From NCBI GenBank assembly GCA_018608045.1, contig JABBAI010000086.1, positions 1 through 64,000 of the forward strand: a stretch of 64,000 bases of DNA, in the 5' to 3' direction. The translations under genes and the position numbers were made by a program. Origin of the DNA: Octadecabacter sp. Its GTDB lineage: Bacteria; Pseudomonadota; Alphaproteobacteria; Rhodobacterales; Rhodobacteraceae. Each line of letters starts with the position of its first letter. Positions within the stretch are counted from its first letter, which is position 1. The notes beneath the pieces are model-generated. The model saw only the letters and a program-made list of their open reading frames with translations. It had not been told where the DNA came from and did not search any database. This document shows, piece by piece, positions 1 to 10,111 of this stretch.

Positions 1-2610
1 GCCAAGACAATCAACAAATATTTGGGATCGGACTACACGGTTCTGGCCTCCTACGGACACGTTCGCGACCTGCCTCCCAAAGACGGATCGGTCGACCCTG
101 ACAACGATTTCGACATGCTTTGGGAGGTCGCGAGCGATTCTAAAAAGCACCTCAAGGCGATTGCCGACGCCCTCGTGGAAGACAACAATCTGATCCTCGC
201 GACCGACCCGGACCGCGAAGGCGAAGCGATCAGTTGGCACCTCGAAGAAGCGCTGCGCAAACGCAAAGTCATCAAGAAAGACACCCCCGTATCGCGGGTT
301 GTTTTCAACGCGATCACCAAAACTGCCGTCACCGAGGCGATGAAAAATCCCCGCATCGTGGATCAACCGCTGGTCGACGCCTACCTCGCGCGCCGTGCGC
401 TTGATTACCTCGTGGGTTTCAAACTCAGCCCCGTTCTCTGGCGTCGCCTGCCCGGTGCGAAATCCGCAGGCCGCGTTCAGTCCGTCACCCTGCGCATCAT
501 TGTTGAGCGTGAGATGGAAATCGAAGCCTTCAACAACCGCGAATACTGGTCTGTCAAAGCCCAGCTTAGCACACCGCGCAACCAGACCATTGATGCGCGC
601 CTTACCGTTCTGGCTGGCAAAAAGCTCGATAAATTTGACCTTGAAAACGCGACCCAGGCGGAAATGGCGGAACAAGCGGTGAATTCGCGCGATCTGACGG
701 TCAAATCGGTAGAAGCCAAACCCGCCAACCGCAACCCGTCCGCCCCCTTCATGACGTCGACTTTGCAACAAGAAGCCAGCCGTAAATTCGGGTTTGGTGC
801 GCGGATGACAATGAACGCCGCCCAGCGGTTGTATGAGGCTGGCCTGATCACCTACATGCGGACCGATGGCATCGACATGGCACCAGAAGCCGTGACAGCC
901 GCGCGTGACGCGATTGCTGCGAAATTCGGCAAGGACTACGTGCCCGCCAGCCCGCGCATCTATAAAAACAAGGCCAAGAACGCACAGGAGGCCCACGAAT
1001 GTGTGCGCCCCACTGATCTGATGCTGTCCGCGGATGAGGCAAAGATTGCCGATCCGGACCAGAAAAAGCTTTATGATCTGATCTACAAGCGCACCATCTC
1101 AAGTCAGATGGAGGCCGCGCGGATGGAACGCACGACCGTCGATTTCGGATCTGCGGACGGTCAGGTTGAATTGCGCGCGACTGGTCAAGTTGTGTTGTTT
1201 GACGGATTTCTGCGTGTCTATGAAGAAGGCCGCGATGACGTTGATGCGGACGTGATTGACGACGACGACAAGCGCCTGCCGCAAGTTGCACAGGGCGAAG
1301 CCATCGGGAAAACATCCGTCACGACAGAACAGCATTTCACCCAGCCACCGCCCCGCTACACTGAGGCGACGCTGGTCAAGCGGATGGAAGAACTTGGCAT
1401 TGGCCGCCCGTCCACCTACGCGTCCATCGTCACGACCATTCAGGATCGCGAATACGTCCGCAAAGACAAAAATCGCCTGATCCCTGAGGACAAAGGCCGC
1501 CTTGTTACGGCGTTCCTGACCAATTATTTCCGCAAATATGTCGGCTATGATTACACTGCGGGTCTTGAGGAAGAACTGGACCACGTGTCCGCAGGTGAGG
1601 CCGATTACAAGAAAGTGCTGGCCGACTTCTGGGGTGACTTCAAAGTCACCATTGATGAAGCCATGGACAATTCTATCACGGAAGTCCTTGAAAAAATTAA
1701 CGAAGTCCTTGCACCGCACATCTTCCCCCCGAACGAGGAAGGCACCGACCCGCGTTTGTGCCCCAACTGTGAAGTGGGCCGTTTGTCCATGCGCACGGCC
1801 CGCTCTGGCGGCGCCTTCATCGGCTGTTCAAACTATCCCGAATGCAAATACACCCGCGCCTTTGGCCCCCCCGGTGCTGAGGACGCATCCGGCATTCCGC
1901 CCGAGGGTAAAGAACTTGGCGTCGACGAGGGCGACAAAATCTGGATTCATAAGGGTCGCTTTGGCCCCTATGCCCAGCGCGGTGAGTTGTCCGACGACAA
2001 TCCAAAACCAAACCGCCAGTCGATCCCCAAAGAATGGCCACCAGAAGAGGTCACGCTTGAAACAGCCGTCAAATTGCTGTCGCTGCCGCGCTTCCTGGGA
2101 ACCCATCCAGAGGACGGCGTGAATGTGTTTGCCAACATCGGGCGCTACGGCCCCTATTTGAAACACGCCGAATCCACGTCTGAACGTGGCGGCACAAATG
2201 CCAACCTCGAATCCCTTGAAGATGTGTTCACTGTCGGCATGAACCACGCGGTTGAACTGTTGGCCGCCAAAGTGGCGAGCCGTGGCCAACGTGGCAAAGC
2301 CGCCTTGCCGATCCGTGAACTTGGCGAGCACCCTGACGTGGGCGGCCCCGTGAATGTGTTTGACGGAAAATACGGACCCTACGTGAAATGGGACAAGATC
2401 AATGCGACGATTCCCGACACGGTTGAGGTCGCTGATTTGACGCTGTCCCAAGCGGTGACATTGATCGAAGAACGCGCTGCCAAGGCTGGCAAAAAGGTGG
2501 CCCGCAAAGCCCCAGCCAAAAAGAAAGCGGCGGCCAAGAAACCCGCAGCCAAAAAGCCAGCGGCAAAAAAGAAACCTGCTGCCAAAAAGGCCGCTGCGAA
2601 GAAGGACTAA
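1..2610 (+). CDS. topA: DNA topoisomerase I (5' end outside window)
   Basis: Frame open from base 1 (AKTINKYLGSDYTVLASYGHVRDLP...); TOPRIM DPDREGEAISWH, active-site region ITYMRTDG, zinc-finger LCPNCEVGRL; Lys/Ala-rich C-terminal tail. Confidence 0.97.
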   Translation, partial: AKTINKYLGSDYTVLASYGHVRDLPPKDGSVDPDNDFDMLWEVASDSKKHLKAIADALVEDNNLILATDPDREGEAISWHLEEALRKRKVIKKDTPVSRVVFNAITKTAVTEAMKNPRIVDQPLVDAYLARRALDYLVGFKLSPVLWRRLPGAKSAGRVQSVTLRIIVEREMEIEAFNNREYWSVKAQLSTPRNQTIDARLTVLAGKKLDKFDLENATQAEMAEQAVNSRDLTVKSVEAKPANRNPSAPFMTSTLQQEASRKFGFGARMTMNAAQRLYEAGLITYMRTDGIDMAPEAVTAARDAIAAKFGKDYVPASPRIYKNKAKNAQEAHECVRPTDLMLSADEAKIADPDQKKLYDLIYKRTISSQMEAARMERTTVDFGSADGQVELRATGQVVLFDGFLRVYEEGRDDVDADVIDDDDKRLPQVAQGEAIGKTSVTTEQHFTQPPPRYTEATLVKRMEELGIGRPSTYASIVTTIQDREYVRKDKNRLIPEDKGRLVTAFLTNYFRKYVGYDYTAGLEEELDHVSAGEADYKKVLADFWGDFKVTIDEAMDNSITEVLEKINEVLAPHIFPPNEEGTDPRLCPNCEVGRLSMRTARSGGAFIGCSNYPECKYTRAFGPPGAEDASGIPPEGKELGVDEGDKIWIHKGRFGPYAQRGELSDDNPKPNRQSIPKEWPPEEVTLETAVKLLSLPRFLGTHPEDGVNVFANIGRYGPYLKHAESTSERGGTNANLESLEDVFTVGMNHAVELLAAKVASRGQRGKAALPIRELGEHPDVGGPVNVFDGKYGPYVKWDKINATIPDTVEVADLTLSQAVTLIEERAAKAGKKVARKAPAKKKAAAKKPAAKKPAAKKKPAAKKAAAKKD

Positions 2611-2707
2611 AACTGCAACTGGTTGCAAAATCGGTGCCGCATCGCAGCATTCGCATTGACACCCCCGTGGTCGCGCCTATCAATAGGGCAACTTAAACGG
2701 GGGTTTC

Positions 2708-3430
2708 ATGCAGAAAATCTATCCAACCGCCGCCGCCGCCCTTGATGGGTTTTTGCACGACGGCATGTTCATCGCGGCGGGCGGCTTCGGGCTGTGCGGC
2801 ATTCCTGAATTGCTGCTCAGCGCGATCAAAGACGCTGGCACCAAAGATCTTACATTCGCGTCCAACAACGCGGGCGTCGATGATTTCGGCATCGGCATTT
2901 TGTTGCAGACCCGTCAGGTCAAGAAAATGATCTCGTCCTACGTCGGTGAAAACGCTGAATTTATGCGCCAGTATCTGTCGGGTGAACTTGAACTTGAATT
3001 CAACCCCCAAGGCACCTTGGCCGAACGCATGCGGTCTGGCGGGTGCGGAATCCCTGGTTTTTATACCAAAACGGGCGTTGGCACGGTGATTGCAGACGGC
3101 AAAGAACACAAAGATTTCCCGACAGGTCCGAATGGCGCGCCGGAAACCTACATCATGGAGGAAGGCATCTTCGCCGATCTGGCCATCGTGAAAGCGTGGA
3201 AAGCGGATGAAACAGGCAACCTGATGTTCCGCAAAACCGCCCGCAACTTTAACCCACCTGCTGCGATGTGCGGCAAGGTCTGTGTGGTCGAAGTCGAAGA
3301 AATCGTGCCTGTCGGATCACTTGACCCCGACGCGATCCACCTGCCCGGTATTTATGTGCACCGCATCATTCAGGGCGATCACGAAAAGCGCATTGAACAG
3401 CGCACAACGCGCACGCGGGGGGCTTCATAA
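2708..3430 (+). CDS. scoA: 3-oxoacid CoA-transferase subunit A
   Basis: GGFGLCGIPE, SNNAGVDDFGIG, GGCGIPGFYTKTGVGT motifs of CoA-transferase family I alpha subunit; overlaps start of subunit B. Confidence 0.95.
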   Translation: MQKIYPTAAAALDGFLHDGMFIAAGGFGLCGIPELLLSAIKDAGTKDLTFASNNAGVDDFGIGILLQTRQVKKMISSYVGENAEFMRQYLSGELELEFNPQGTLAERMRSGGCGIPGFYTKTGVGTVIADGKEHKDFPTGPNGAPETYIMEEGIFADLAIVKAWKADETGNLMFRKTARNFNPPAAMCGKVCVVEVEEIVPVGSLDPDAIHLPGIYVHRIIQGDHEKRIEQRTTRTRGAS

Positions 3431-4050
3431 TGTGGGATCGTAATCAAATGGCTGCCCGCGCGGCTGAAGAACTGGAAGACGGATGGTATGTGAACCTCGG
3501 CATCGGGATTCCGACACTGGTGGCCAACTATGTCGGTGACAAAGACATCACGTTGCAATCTGAAAACGGCATGCTGGGCATGGGCCCTTTCCCGTTTGAA
3601 GGCGATGAGGACCCCGACCTGATTAATGCGGGCAAGCAGACCATCACCGAGATGGACCGCACCGCCTACTTCGACAGCGCGACGTCCTTTGGCATGATCC
3701 GTGGTGGCAAAATTGCTGCAGCGATCCTTGGCGCGATGGAGGTCGACGAAAAGGGCGATCTGGCGAACTGGATGATCCCGGGCAAACTAGTCAAAGGCAT
3801 GGGCGGCGCGATGGACTTGGTCGCAGGTGTTGGCCGCGTAATCGTTGTGATGGATCACACCAATAAACACGGCGATTCCAAGCTGTTGAAAAAATGCACC
3901 TTGCCACTGACAGGCAAAGGCGTGGTTGACCGCATTATCACGAACCTTGGCGTGCTGGACGTCGTAGAAGGCGGCCTGAAAATCGTCGAATGCGCAGATG
4001 GTGTGACCGAGGACGAATTGCGGGCGGCGACAGAAGCCACAATCGTTTAA
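3430..4050 (+). CDS. scoB: 3-oxoacid CoA-transferase subunit B
   Basis: VNLGIGIPTLVANY, SENGMLGMGPFP; CoA-transferase beta subunit following scoA. Confidence 0.95.
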   Translation: MWDRNQMAARAAEELEDGWYVNLGIGIPTLVANYVGDKDITLQSENGMLGMGPFPFEGDEDPDLINAGKQTITEMDRTAYFDSATSFGMIRGGKIAAAILGAMEVDEKGDLANWMIPGKLVKGMGGAMDLVAGVGRVIVVMDHTNKHGDSKLLKKCTLPLTGKGVVDRIITNLGVLDVVEGGLKIVECADGVTEDELRAATEATIV

Positions 4051-4092
4051 AACGGCTGGGGCGACGGATCACGCCGCCCCAAACCTTAAAAA

Positions 4093-5043
4093 TTGCGTCA
4101 ATCCATCCGCAACAATCATTTAACCCGCGATCAGCTTGTCGCTGCGATGGAACATCTGATCTTGCCTGACAACCTTCTGGATCAATTGGGACCAGCCGTG
4201 GGTGCGGGCCGATCAATTCTGATGTACGGCCCTCCCGATAACGGTAAGTACTTGATTTAAAACGGTATTCGCGACGCTTTGGGCGACAAGATTTATATCC
4301 CTCGCCCGATTGAATACGCCGGTTAGGTCATCACGGTGTTTGACCCGATTGTGCATTCCGCGGCCGAAGAAGACATTGATGATCCGAATTCCTTGCGCCG
4401 CACGTCCGGCCGGTATGATACGCGCTATGTGAAATGCGAACGCCCGACCGTTGTGACGGGCGGTGAATTGACGCTTTCGATGCTCGATCTTGTCTATAAC
4501 CCGACCGCGCGGACCTATCAGGCGCCGTTGCAGCTGAAATCATCTGGCGGCACCTTCATCATCGACGACCTTGGACGTCAGGCGGAACCACCACAGTCCA
4601 TCGTCAACCGTTGGATTGTGCCACTAGAAGAAAACCGCGATATTTTGGCGCTGCAATCGGGTGAAAAGTTCGAAGTTCCGTTTGATACGCTTGTCATTTT
4701 CTCAACCAACTTCCACCCGAACGAGATTTTCGACAAAGCGGCCCTGCGTCGTATTTTCTTCAAGATCAAAATTGATGGCCCGAACCAAAGCGATTTCCTC
4801 GAGATTTTCGCGATGATGGCCCGCAAACGCAAAATCCCGCTGGATGAACCTGCGTTGGTGCATCTGTTGCAGAAGAAATATCCGACGATCGACAATATCT
4901 ATGCGAACTATCAGCCGATTTTCCTGATCGATCAGATGATTTCTATCTGTGAGTTTGAGGGCATCCCCTATCAGATGACCCCTGAATTGATTGATCGGGC
5001 ATGGGCGAACATGTTCGTGAAGGAAGAAAAAATCGTGCACTGA
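4093..5043 (+). pseudogene. Decayed AAA-family ATPase (5'-truncated, two in-frame stops)
   Basis: One continuous frame reads ...LTRDQLVAAMEHLILPDNLLDQLGPAVGAGRSILMYGPPDNGKYLI*NGIRDALGDKIYIPRPIEYAG*VITVFDPIVHSAAEED...GGTFIIDDLGRQ...; Walker A is GPPDNGKY; TAA near 4258 and TAG near 4324; the 235-aa remainder (4336-5043) is intact. Confidence 0.85.
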
Positions 5044-5161
5044 CGATTTCGTCTGAAATTGGCAGGCCGTAGGTAAGCGGTTCGTACTTTACGAACTGCC
5101 GCCACGCTTCAAAAAGACAAAGACGGGTTGACGTTCGCGCCAGCCCGTCCACCTTTGGTCT

Positions 5162-7564
5162 ATGACCACATTGCCCCCCAAATTTGTCGACTGGTTTGCC
5201 ACAAAAGGCTGGAGCATCCACCCCCATCAGGCCGAAATGTTGGCCCGTGCGGATGAACCTTCGTTGTTGCTGATCGCCCCCACTGGCGGCGGCAAAACAC
5301 TTGCGGGATTTTTACCGACGCTGGTTGAACTTTCGCAAGCACCGCACGACGGGTTGCACACTCTCTACGTTTCACCGCTGAAGGCGTTGGCGGCCGATAT
5401 CAAACGCAACTTGGGCACGCCAATTGATGACATGGGGCTTTCGATCCGCGTCGAGGACCGCACGGGTGATACGTCCTACACCCAAAAGCGCCGCCAAAGG
5501 GCCGACCCGCCCCATATTCTGCTAACCACCCCCGAAAGCCTTGCGCTGTTGGTATCATACGAGGATGCGCCGCGCATTTTTCGCGGTGTTCAGCGCATTA
5601 TCGTTGATGAAATTCATGCCCTTGCCGAAAGCAAGCGGGGCGATCAGTTGATGCTCGCCCTCAGCCGCATTCAAACGATGAACCCTGACCTGCGCCGCGT
5701 TGGGCTGTCGGCAACGGTAGATGATCCAGACGCGATTGCGCATAACCTTGCGCGCCACCCCGACCCCTGCCCCATTTTGCATGCCGATCCCGGGCCTGAT
5801 CCAGACATCACCATGTTGGTCACACAAGAACGCCCGCCGTGGTCTGGCGGGGGCGCGAAATATTCCATTCCCGCCGTTCTTGATCTGGTCAAGCAGCACC
5901 AAACAACACTGATCTTTCACAACACCCGCGCGCAGGCAGAGCTTTATTTCCACAACCTATGGCTCGCCAATGAGGACGGTTTGCCCATTGGCATTCACCA
6001 CGGGTCCCTGTCGCGTGACCAACGCACCAACGTCGAAGCGGCCATGGTCCGCGGTGATCTGCGTGCGATTGTGTGCACGGGGTCTTTGGATTTGGGTATT
6101 GATTGGGGCAACGTCGATCTGGTCATCCAGATCGGCGCGCCAAAGAATGTAAAACGCCTCGTGCAGCGGATCGGGCGGGCGAACCACCGATATAATGCAC
6201 CGTCAAAGGCCGTTTTGGTGCCTGCAAACCGGTTTGAAGTGGTGGAATGTGTGGCAGCACTTGAGGCCGCGAAAGCCCATGACCTCGATGGTGATGCCCC
6301 CCGCGCTGGCCCGCGCGATGTGTTGTGCCAGCATATTCTGGCGGTCGCCTGTAGCGGCCCCTTTGATGCCACCGCGCTGTTCCACGAAATCAAAACAGTC
6401 GGGGCGTTTAGCGATCTCAGCCGCGCTGCCTTTGACGACTGCCTCGATTTTTGTGCGACGGGTGGCTACGCGCTGCGCGCCTATGATCAGTGGAAACGGC
6501 TGAAGGAGGTCGATGGTAAGTGGCAGCTGCGCGACCCGCGATCCTCTGCTCGCATCCGCATGAACCTTGGCACGATCTTTGACATTGAAACGTTGAAGGT
6601 GAAATTCCGCCGCTCCGCCAAAACCCTCGGTGAGATCGAGGAAAGCTTCGCCGCGACCCTGACGCAGGGCGACACGTTTTTGATCGGCGGGCAGATTGTG
6701 CGCTACGAAGGGCTGAACCAGCTCACGGTTGAGGTGTCGCACCAAAAGGGGCGCACGCCAAAGGTTGCGACGTTCAATGGCACCAAGTTTGCCACCTCCA
6801 CCCAGTTGTCCCAACGCATCTTAACCATGTTTGCGCAAGACGATTGGCCCGAACTGCCCGACCACACGTCCCAGTGGCTGCACCTTCAACGTGACGTATC
6901 GCAACTGCCCCAAGCGGGACGAATACTGGTCGAAACCTTTCCCCAAGACGGGCGTGAGCACATGGTTGTCTACGGGTTTGCTGGTGTGAACGCGCACCGC
7001 ACCCTTGGCCTGATCCTGACCCAACGGATGGAGGCGGCGGGGCTGAACCCGCTGGGCTTTGTCGTCACCGACTACGCGATGATGATTTGGGGGCTGACCC
7101 CTGTTAAGTACGTCGCACCGCTGTTTGACCCCGACAATATGCGCGACGGTTTGGAAACTTGGCTGGCGGGCAATGCTGTCATGAAGCGGACGTTCCGCGT
7201 GGCGGCGACCGTCGCGGGGCTGATTGAACGTAACTCGCGCCAAGGGCGCAAATCGGGGCGGCAGGCGACGTTTTCCAGCGATATCCTGTACGACACTCTT
7301 GCGAAATACGATCCTGATCACCTGATGCTGCGGATCACCCGCGAAGAAGCCATGCGCGGTTTGGTTGATTTTGGCCGGATTGAGGACATGTTGCAGCGCA
7401 CCAAAGGGCGCGTCGATCATGTGGAACTGGACCGTGTGACGCCTTTGGCCGCCCCGCTGTTTCTGGAACCGGGGCGCATTCCCGTGTTTGGGGAAGGACG
7501 TGAAAAGCTGTTGCAGGATCAATCAGCCGCCTTGATGCGCGACGCGGGGTTGGGCGATCGCTAG
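5162..7564 (+). CDS. Ligase-associated DEXH-box DNA helicase (Lhr-like)
   Basis: APTGGGKTLAGFLP (Walker A), VDEIHAL (DEIH), LSATVDDP, QRIGRANHR motif VI. Confidence 0.93.
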   Translation: MTTLPPKFVDWFATKGWSIHPHQAEMLARADEPSLLLIAPTGGGKTLAGFLPTLVELSQAPHDGLHTLYVSPLKALAADIKRNLGTPIDDMGLSIRVEDRTGDTSYTQKRRQRADPPHILLTTPESLALLVSYEDAPRIFRGVQRIIVDEIHALAESKRGDQLMLALSRIQTMNPDLRRVGLSATVDDPDAIAHNLARHPDPCPILHADPGPDPDITMLVTQERPPWSGGGAKYSIPAVLDLVKQHQTTLIFHNTRAQAELYFHNLWLANEDGLPIGIHHGSLSRDQRTNVEAAMVRGDLRAIVCTGSLDLGIDWGNVDLVIQIGAPKNVKRLVQRIGRANHRYNAPSKAVLVPANRFEVVECVAALEAAKAHDLDGDAPRAGPRDVLCQHILAVACSGPFDATALFHEIKTVGAFSDLSRAAFDDCLDFCATGGYALRAYDQWKRLKEVDGKWQLRDPRSSARIRMNLGTIFDIETLKVKFRRSAKTLGEIEESFAATLTQGDTFLIGGQIVRYEGLNQLTVEVSHQKGRTPKVATFNGTKFATSTQLSQRILTMFAQDDWPELPDHTSQWLHLQRDVSQLPQAGRILVETFPQDGREHMVVYGFAGVNAHRTLGLILTQRMEAAGLNPLGFVVTDYAMMIWGLTPVKYVAPLFDPDNMRDGLETWLAGNAVMKRTFRVAATVAGLIERNSRQGRKSGRQATFSSDILYDTLAKYDPDHLMLRITREEAMRGLVDFGRIEDMLQRTKGRVDHVELDRVTPLAAPLFLEPGRIPVFGEGREKLLQDQSAALMRDAGLGDR

Positions 7565-7597
7565 ACTTCGTGCGCGCACTGGGGCATCGACCTGTGT

Positions 7598-8263
7598 ATG
7601 ACCGACCACGCGTTTACCTTTTGCGATACCCATCTGATCGCCCGCGCTGACTGCACCCTGTGGTGGCCCGACGCGCGGTTGTTGTGCGTGTCCGATTTGC
7701 ACCTTGGGAAATCCGAACGCATCGCGCGGCGTGGTGGTACATTGTTACCGCCATATGAAACCTGCGAAACATTGTGGCGTTTGGAAGAAACGGTCATGGC
7801 GACAAACCCCGAAACAATCGTGTGCCTTGGCGACAGCTTTGATGATCTTGGCGCGGCACGGGCGGTCGATGACGATACACGAACCACCCTGATCCGTCTT
7901 CAGGCCGGACGGGACTGGATCTGGATCGAAGGCAACCATGACCCAGGCCCCATTGATCTTGGCGGCACCCATTTGGGGCAGCTGCAACGCGGACCGCTCA
8001 GTTTTCGCCATATCGGGCAGCCCAACGCATCAGGCGAAGTGTCGGGCCATTACCACCCTAAAGCAGCCCTAAAAGGCATCGCAAGCCGGCCCTGTTTCTT
8101 AGTCGATGACGCGCGCATTATCCTGCCTGCATTCGGGGCCTACACGGGCGGTTTGGCTGCCCGCGATGAGGTGCTGGTAAAAATCATGGCGCCATCAGCA
8201 ATCGCCATTTTGACTGGTAAGCGCGCGCTGCCCGTCCCCCTGTCCGCCTGTCTTAAGCGTTAA
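7598..8263 (+). CDS. pdeM: Ligase-associated DNA damage response endonuclease PdeM
   Basis: Metallophosphoesterase motifs SDLHLGKSE, LGDSFDD, EGNHDPG, SGHYHPKA; follows the Lhr-like helicase. Confidence 0.9.
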   Translation: MTDHAFTFCDTHLIARADCTLWWPDARLLCVSDLHLGKSERIARRGGTLLPPYETCETLWRLEETVMATNPETIVCLGDSFDDLGAARAVDDDTRTTLIRLQAGRDWIWIEGNHDPGPIDLGGTHLGQLQRGPLSFRHIGQPNASGEVSGHYHPKAALKGIASRPCFLVDDARIILPAFGAYTGGLAARDEVLVKIMAPSAIAILTGKRALPVPLSACLKR

Positions 8264-8996
8264 GGTTTTGGGCAAACGACAAGTTATCGCAATATTTCGG
8301 CCCGACGGGCACTTCTGATCCACAGTTCAATTGCACAAAGTCACGCCCGCCGACGGTTTTGACCCCGACCACAACAGCCTGCGACACCCAGTGTGATCGA
8401 TGCACGCAAAAACCCGGTTCCACGTCAGTTTCTTGAACCGCATCCCCCAACCGCATCAAAATACGATGTTCTTGCCCGTCATCTGTCATAATCTTGATAT
8501 GGTGATTGTCAGAACTGATCCGTGCCAACCGCGCATTAGGGTTGGCTGGAATTCTGTTAAGAAGGCGATCGCGGCGCACCTGTGGCTTAGGCTGTTCGCC
8601 AATCGCCAAATCACGCAAGGCCCTGCGGAAGGCGATAATTCCGATCGCAATAATGAAAATACATCCGATTGCGGCCCAAAGGCTCATCGCCTGATACGCA
8701 TCAGAACCACCTACAAGATGGTTCAGCAAAATAACCAAAGGACCAAACGTAACCGCGAGTGATATCGCAACCGCCAAGTCTTCTTGCCATTCCGGCCGAC
8801 CCGTCAAAATGTGGCGCCAAATGGTGCGGCATGAAATTGCAATCAAAATGGCGGCCGCTATTAAACTGCCCCAATAAGTTAAACGCCAAACAAAGGGTTG
8901 GGAATCAAACGTGCCAAATGGGCCCGCCAAAGCAACCACAATGGACGTCATTGCCCATGTCACCCACAATGAAAGTGACACAACCTCTTTGAACAT
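8253..8996 (-). CDS. Membrane protein with C-terminal LytTR DNA-binding domain
   Basis: Several hydrophobic segments (VVALAGPFG..., LIAAAILIAIS, IGCIFIIAIGIIAF) followed by LytTR-like ARISSDNHHIKIMTDDGQEHRILMRLGDAVQE...CVHRSHWVS. Start uncertain; the longer listed ORF overlaps folD and is unlikely. Confidence 0.75.
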   Translation of the reverse strand: MFKEVVSLSLWVTWAMTSIVVALAGPFGTFDSQPFVWRLTYWGSLIAAAILIAISCRTIWRHILTGRPEWQEDLAVAISLAVTFGPLVILLNHLVGGSDAYQAMSLWAAIGCIFIIAIGIIAFRRALRDLAIGEQPKPQVRRDRLLNRIPANPNARLARISSDNHHIKIMTDDGQEHRILMRLGDAVQETDVEPGFCVHRSHWVSQAVVVGVKTVGGRDFVQLNCGSEVPVGPKYCDNLSFAQNLNA

Positions 8997-9115
8997 GTCC
9001 CTAAAACCAGGGCCATCACCAAGCAAAAACAGCAATATTCTTCCCCCGACGCGCCGATCCGAAAGAATCGGTCGCAACAGGTTTATTATTACACCGTTGA
9101 AATCAGGGGAAAGTC

Positions 9116-10018
9116 TTACGCTGTCAAACCTTCCGGTTCCGCGAGCCCATTTGCACGACAACACGCCGTCAGCGTATTGGCCAACAGGCACGCAATGGTC
9201 ATCGGCCCAACCCCACCAGGAACGGGCGTAATCGCACCCGCAACCTGCGCGCAACTGGCATAATCAACATCGCCCACAAGCTTGGTTTTACCAGCCCCTT
9301 TTTCAGGCGCGTCCAAACGGTTGATGCCCACATCAATGACAGTCGCACCCGGCTTAATCCAATCGCCCGGCACCATTTCGGGGCGACCAACAGCAGCCAC
9401 AACAATGTCCGCTTGGCGCACAACCGCAGCCAAATCCTTGGTCCGCGAATGCGCAATCGTGACGGTACAGCTGTCACCCAGCAATAATTGAGCCATCGGC
9501 TTACCCACAATGTTGGAACGCCCGATGACCACTGCAGTCATGCCTGACAGGCTGCCATGATGATCACGCAACATCATCAATGATCCAAGCGGCGTACATG
9601 GCACCATCGCCTTTTGCCCTGTCCCAAGAAGACCGACATTGGAAATATGAAATCCATCAACGTCCTTTGCAGGGTCGATGGAATTGATCACCAGATCAGA
9701 ATTCAAATGGTCGGGCAGCGGCAATTGCACCAGAATGCCGTGAATGGTCGGGTCGTTGTTCAACTGGTCCACCATGGCCAGCAAATCCGCCTCGCTCACA
9801 TCTGCATTCATGCGGTGTTCAACCGACTTCATGCCGACTTCGACCGTCATCTTGCCTTTGGATTTAACGTAAACCTGGCTCGCTGGGTCTTCGCCCACCA
9901 ACACAACAGCCAGCCCCGGTGTAATTCCGTGATCCGCTTTCAGGACGGCGACGTGTTCGCCCACCATACCGCGTACCTTGGCCGCAAAGGCCTTTCCGTC
10001 AATCACCGTCGCTGTCAT
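9116..10018 (-). CDS. folD: Bifunctional methylenetetrahydrofolate dehydrogenase/methenyltetrahydrofolate cyclohydrolase
   Basis: [57 protein letters not shown] motifs. Confidence 0.97.
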   Translation of the reverse strand: MTATVIDGKAFAAKVRGMVGEHVAVLKADHGITPGLAVVLVGEDPASQVYVKSKGKMTVEVGMKSVEHRMNADVSEADLLAMVDQLNNDPTIHGILVQLPLPDHLNSDLVINSIDPAKDVDGFHISNVGLLGTGQKAMVPCTPLGSLMMLRDHHGSLSGMTAVVIGRSNIVGKPMAQLLLGDSCTVTIAHSRTKDLAAVVRQADIVVAAVGRPEMVPGDWIKPGATVIDVGINRLDAPEKGAGKTKLVGDVDYASCAQVAGAITPVPGGVGPMTIACLLANTLTACCRANGLAEPEGLTA

Positions 10019-10111
10019 GTCTGAATTCCTAAATCTAAGGGCCTTGTGTGGGATCGGTGGGCGGGGCGTTTTTGGCGCATGCCAAAGAGCGACGTCCCGC
10101 CCGTCTTTGTC

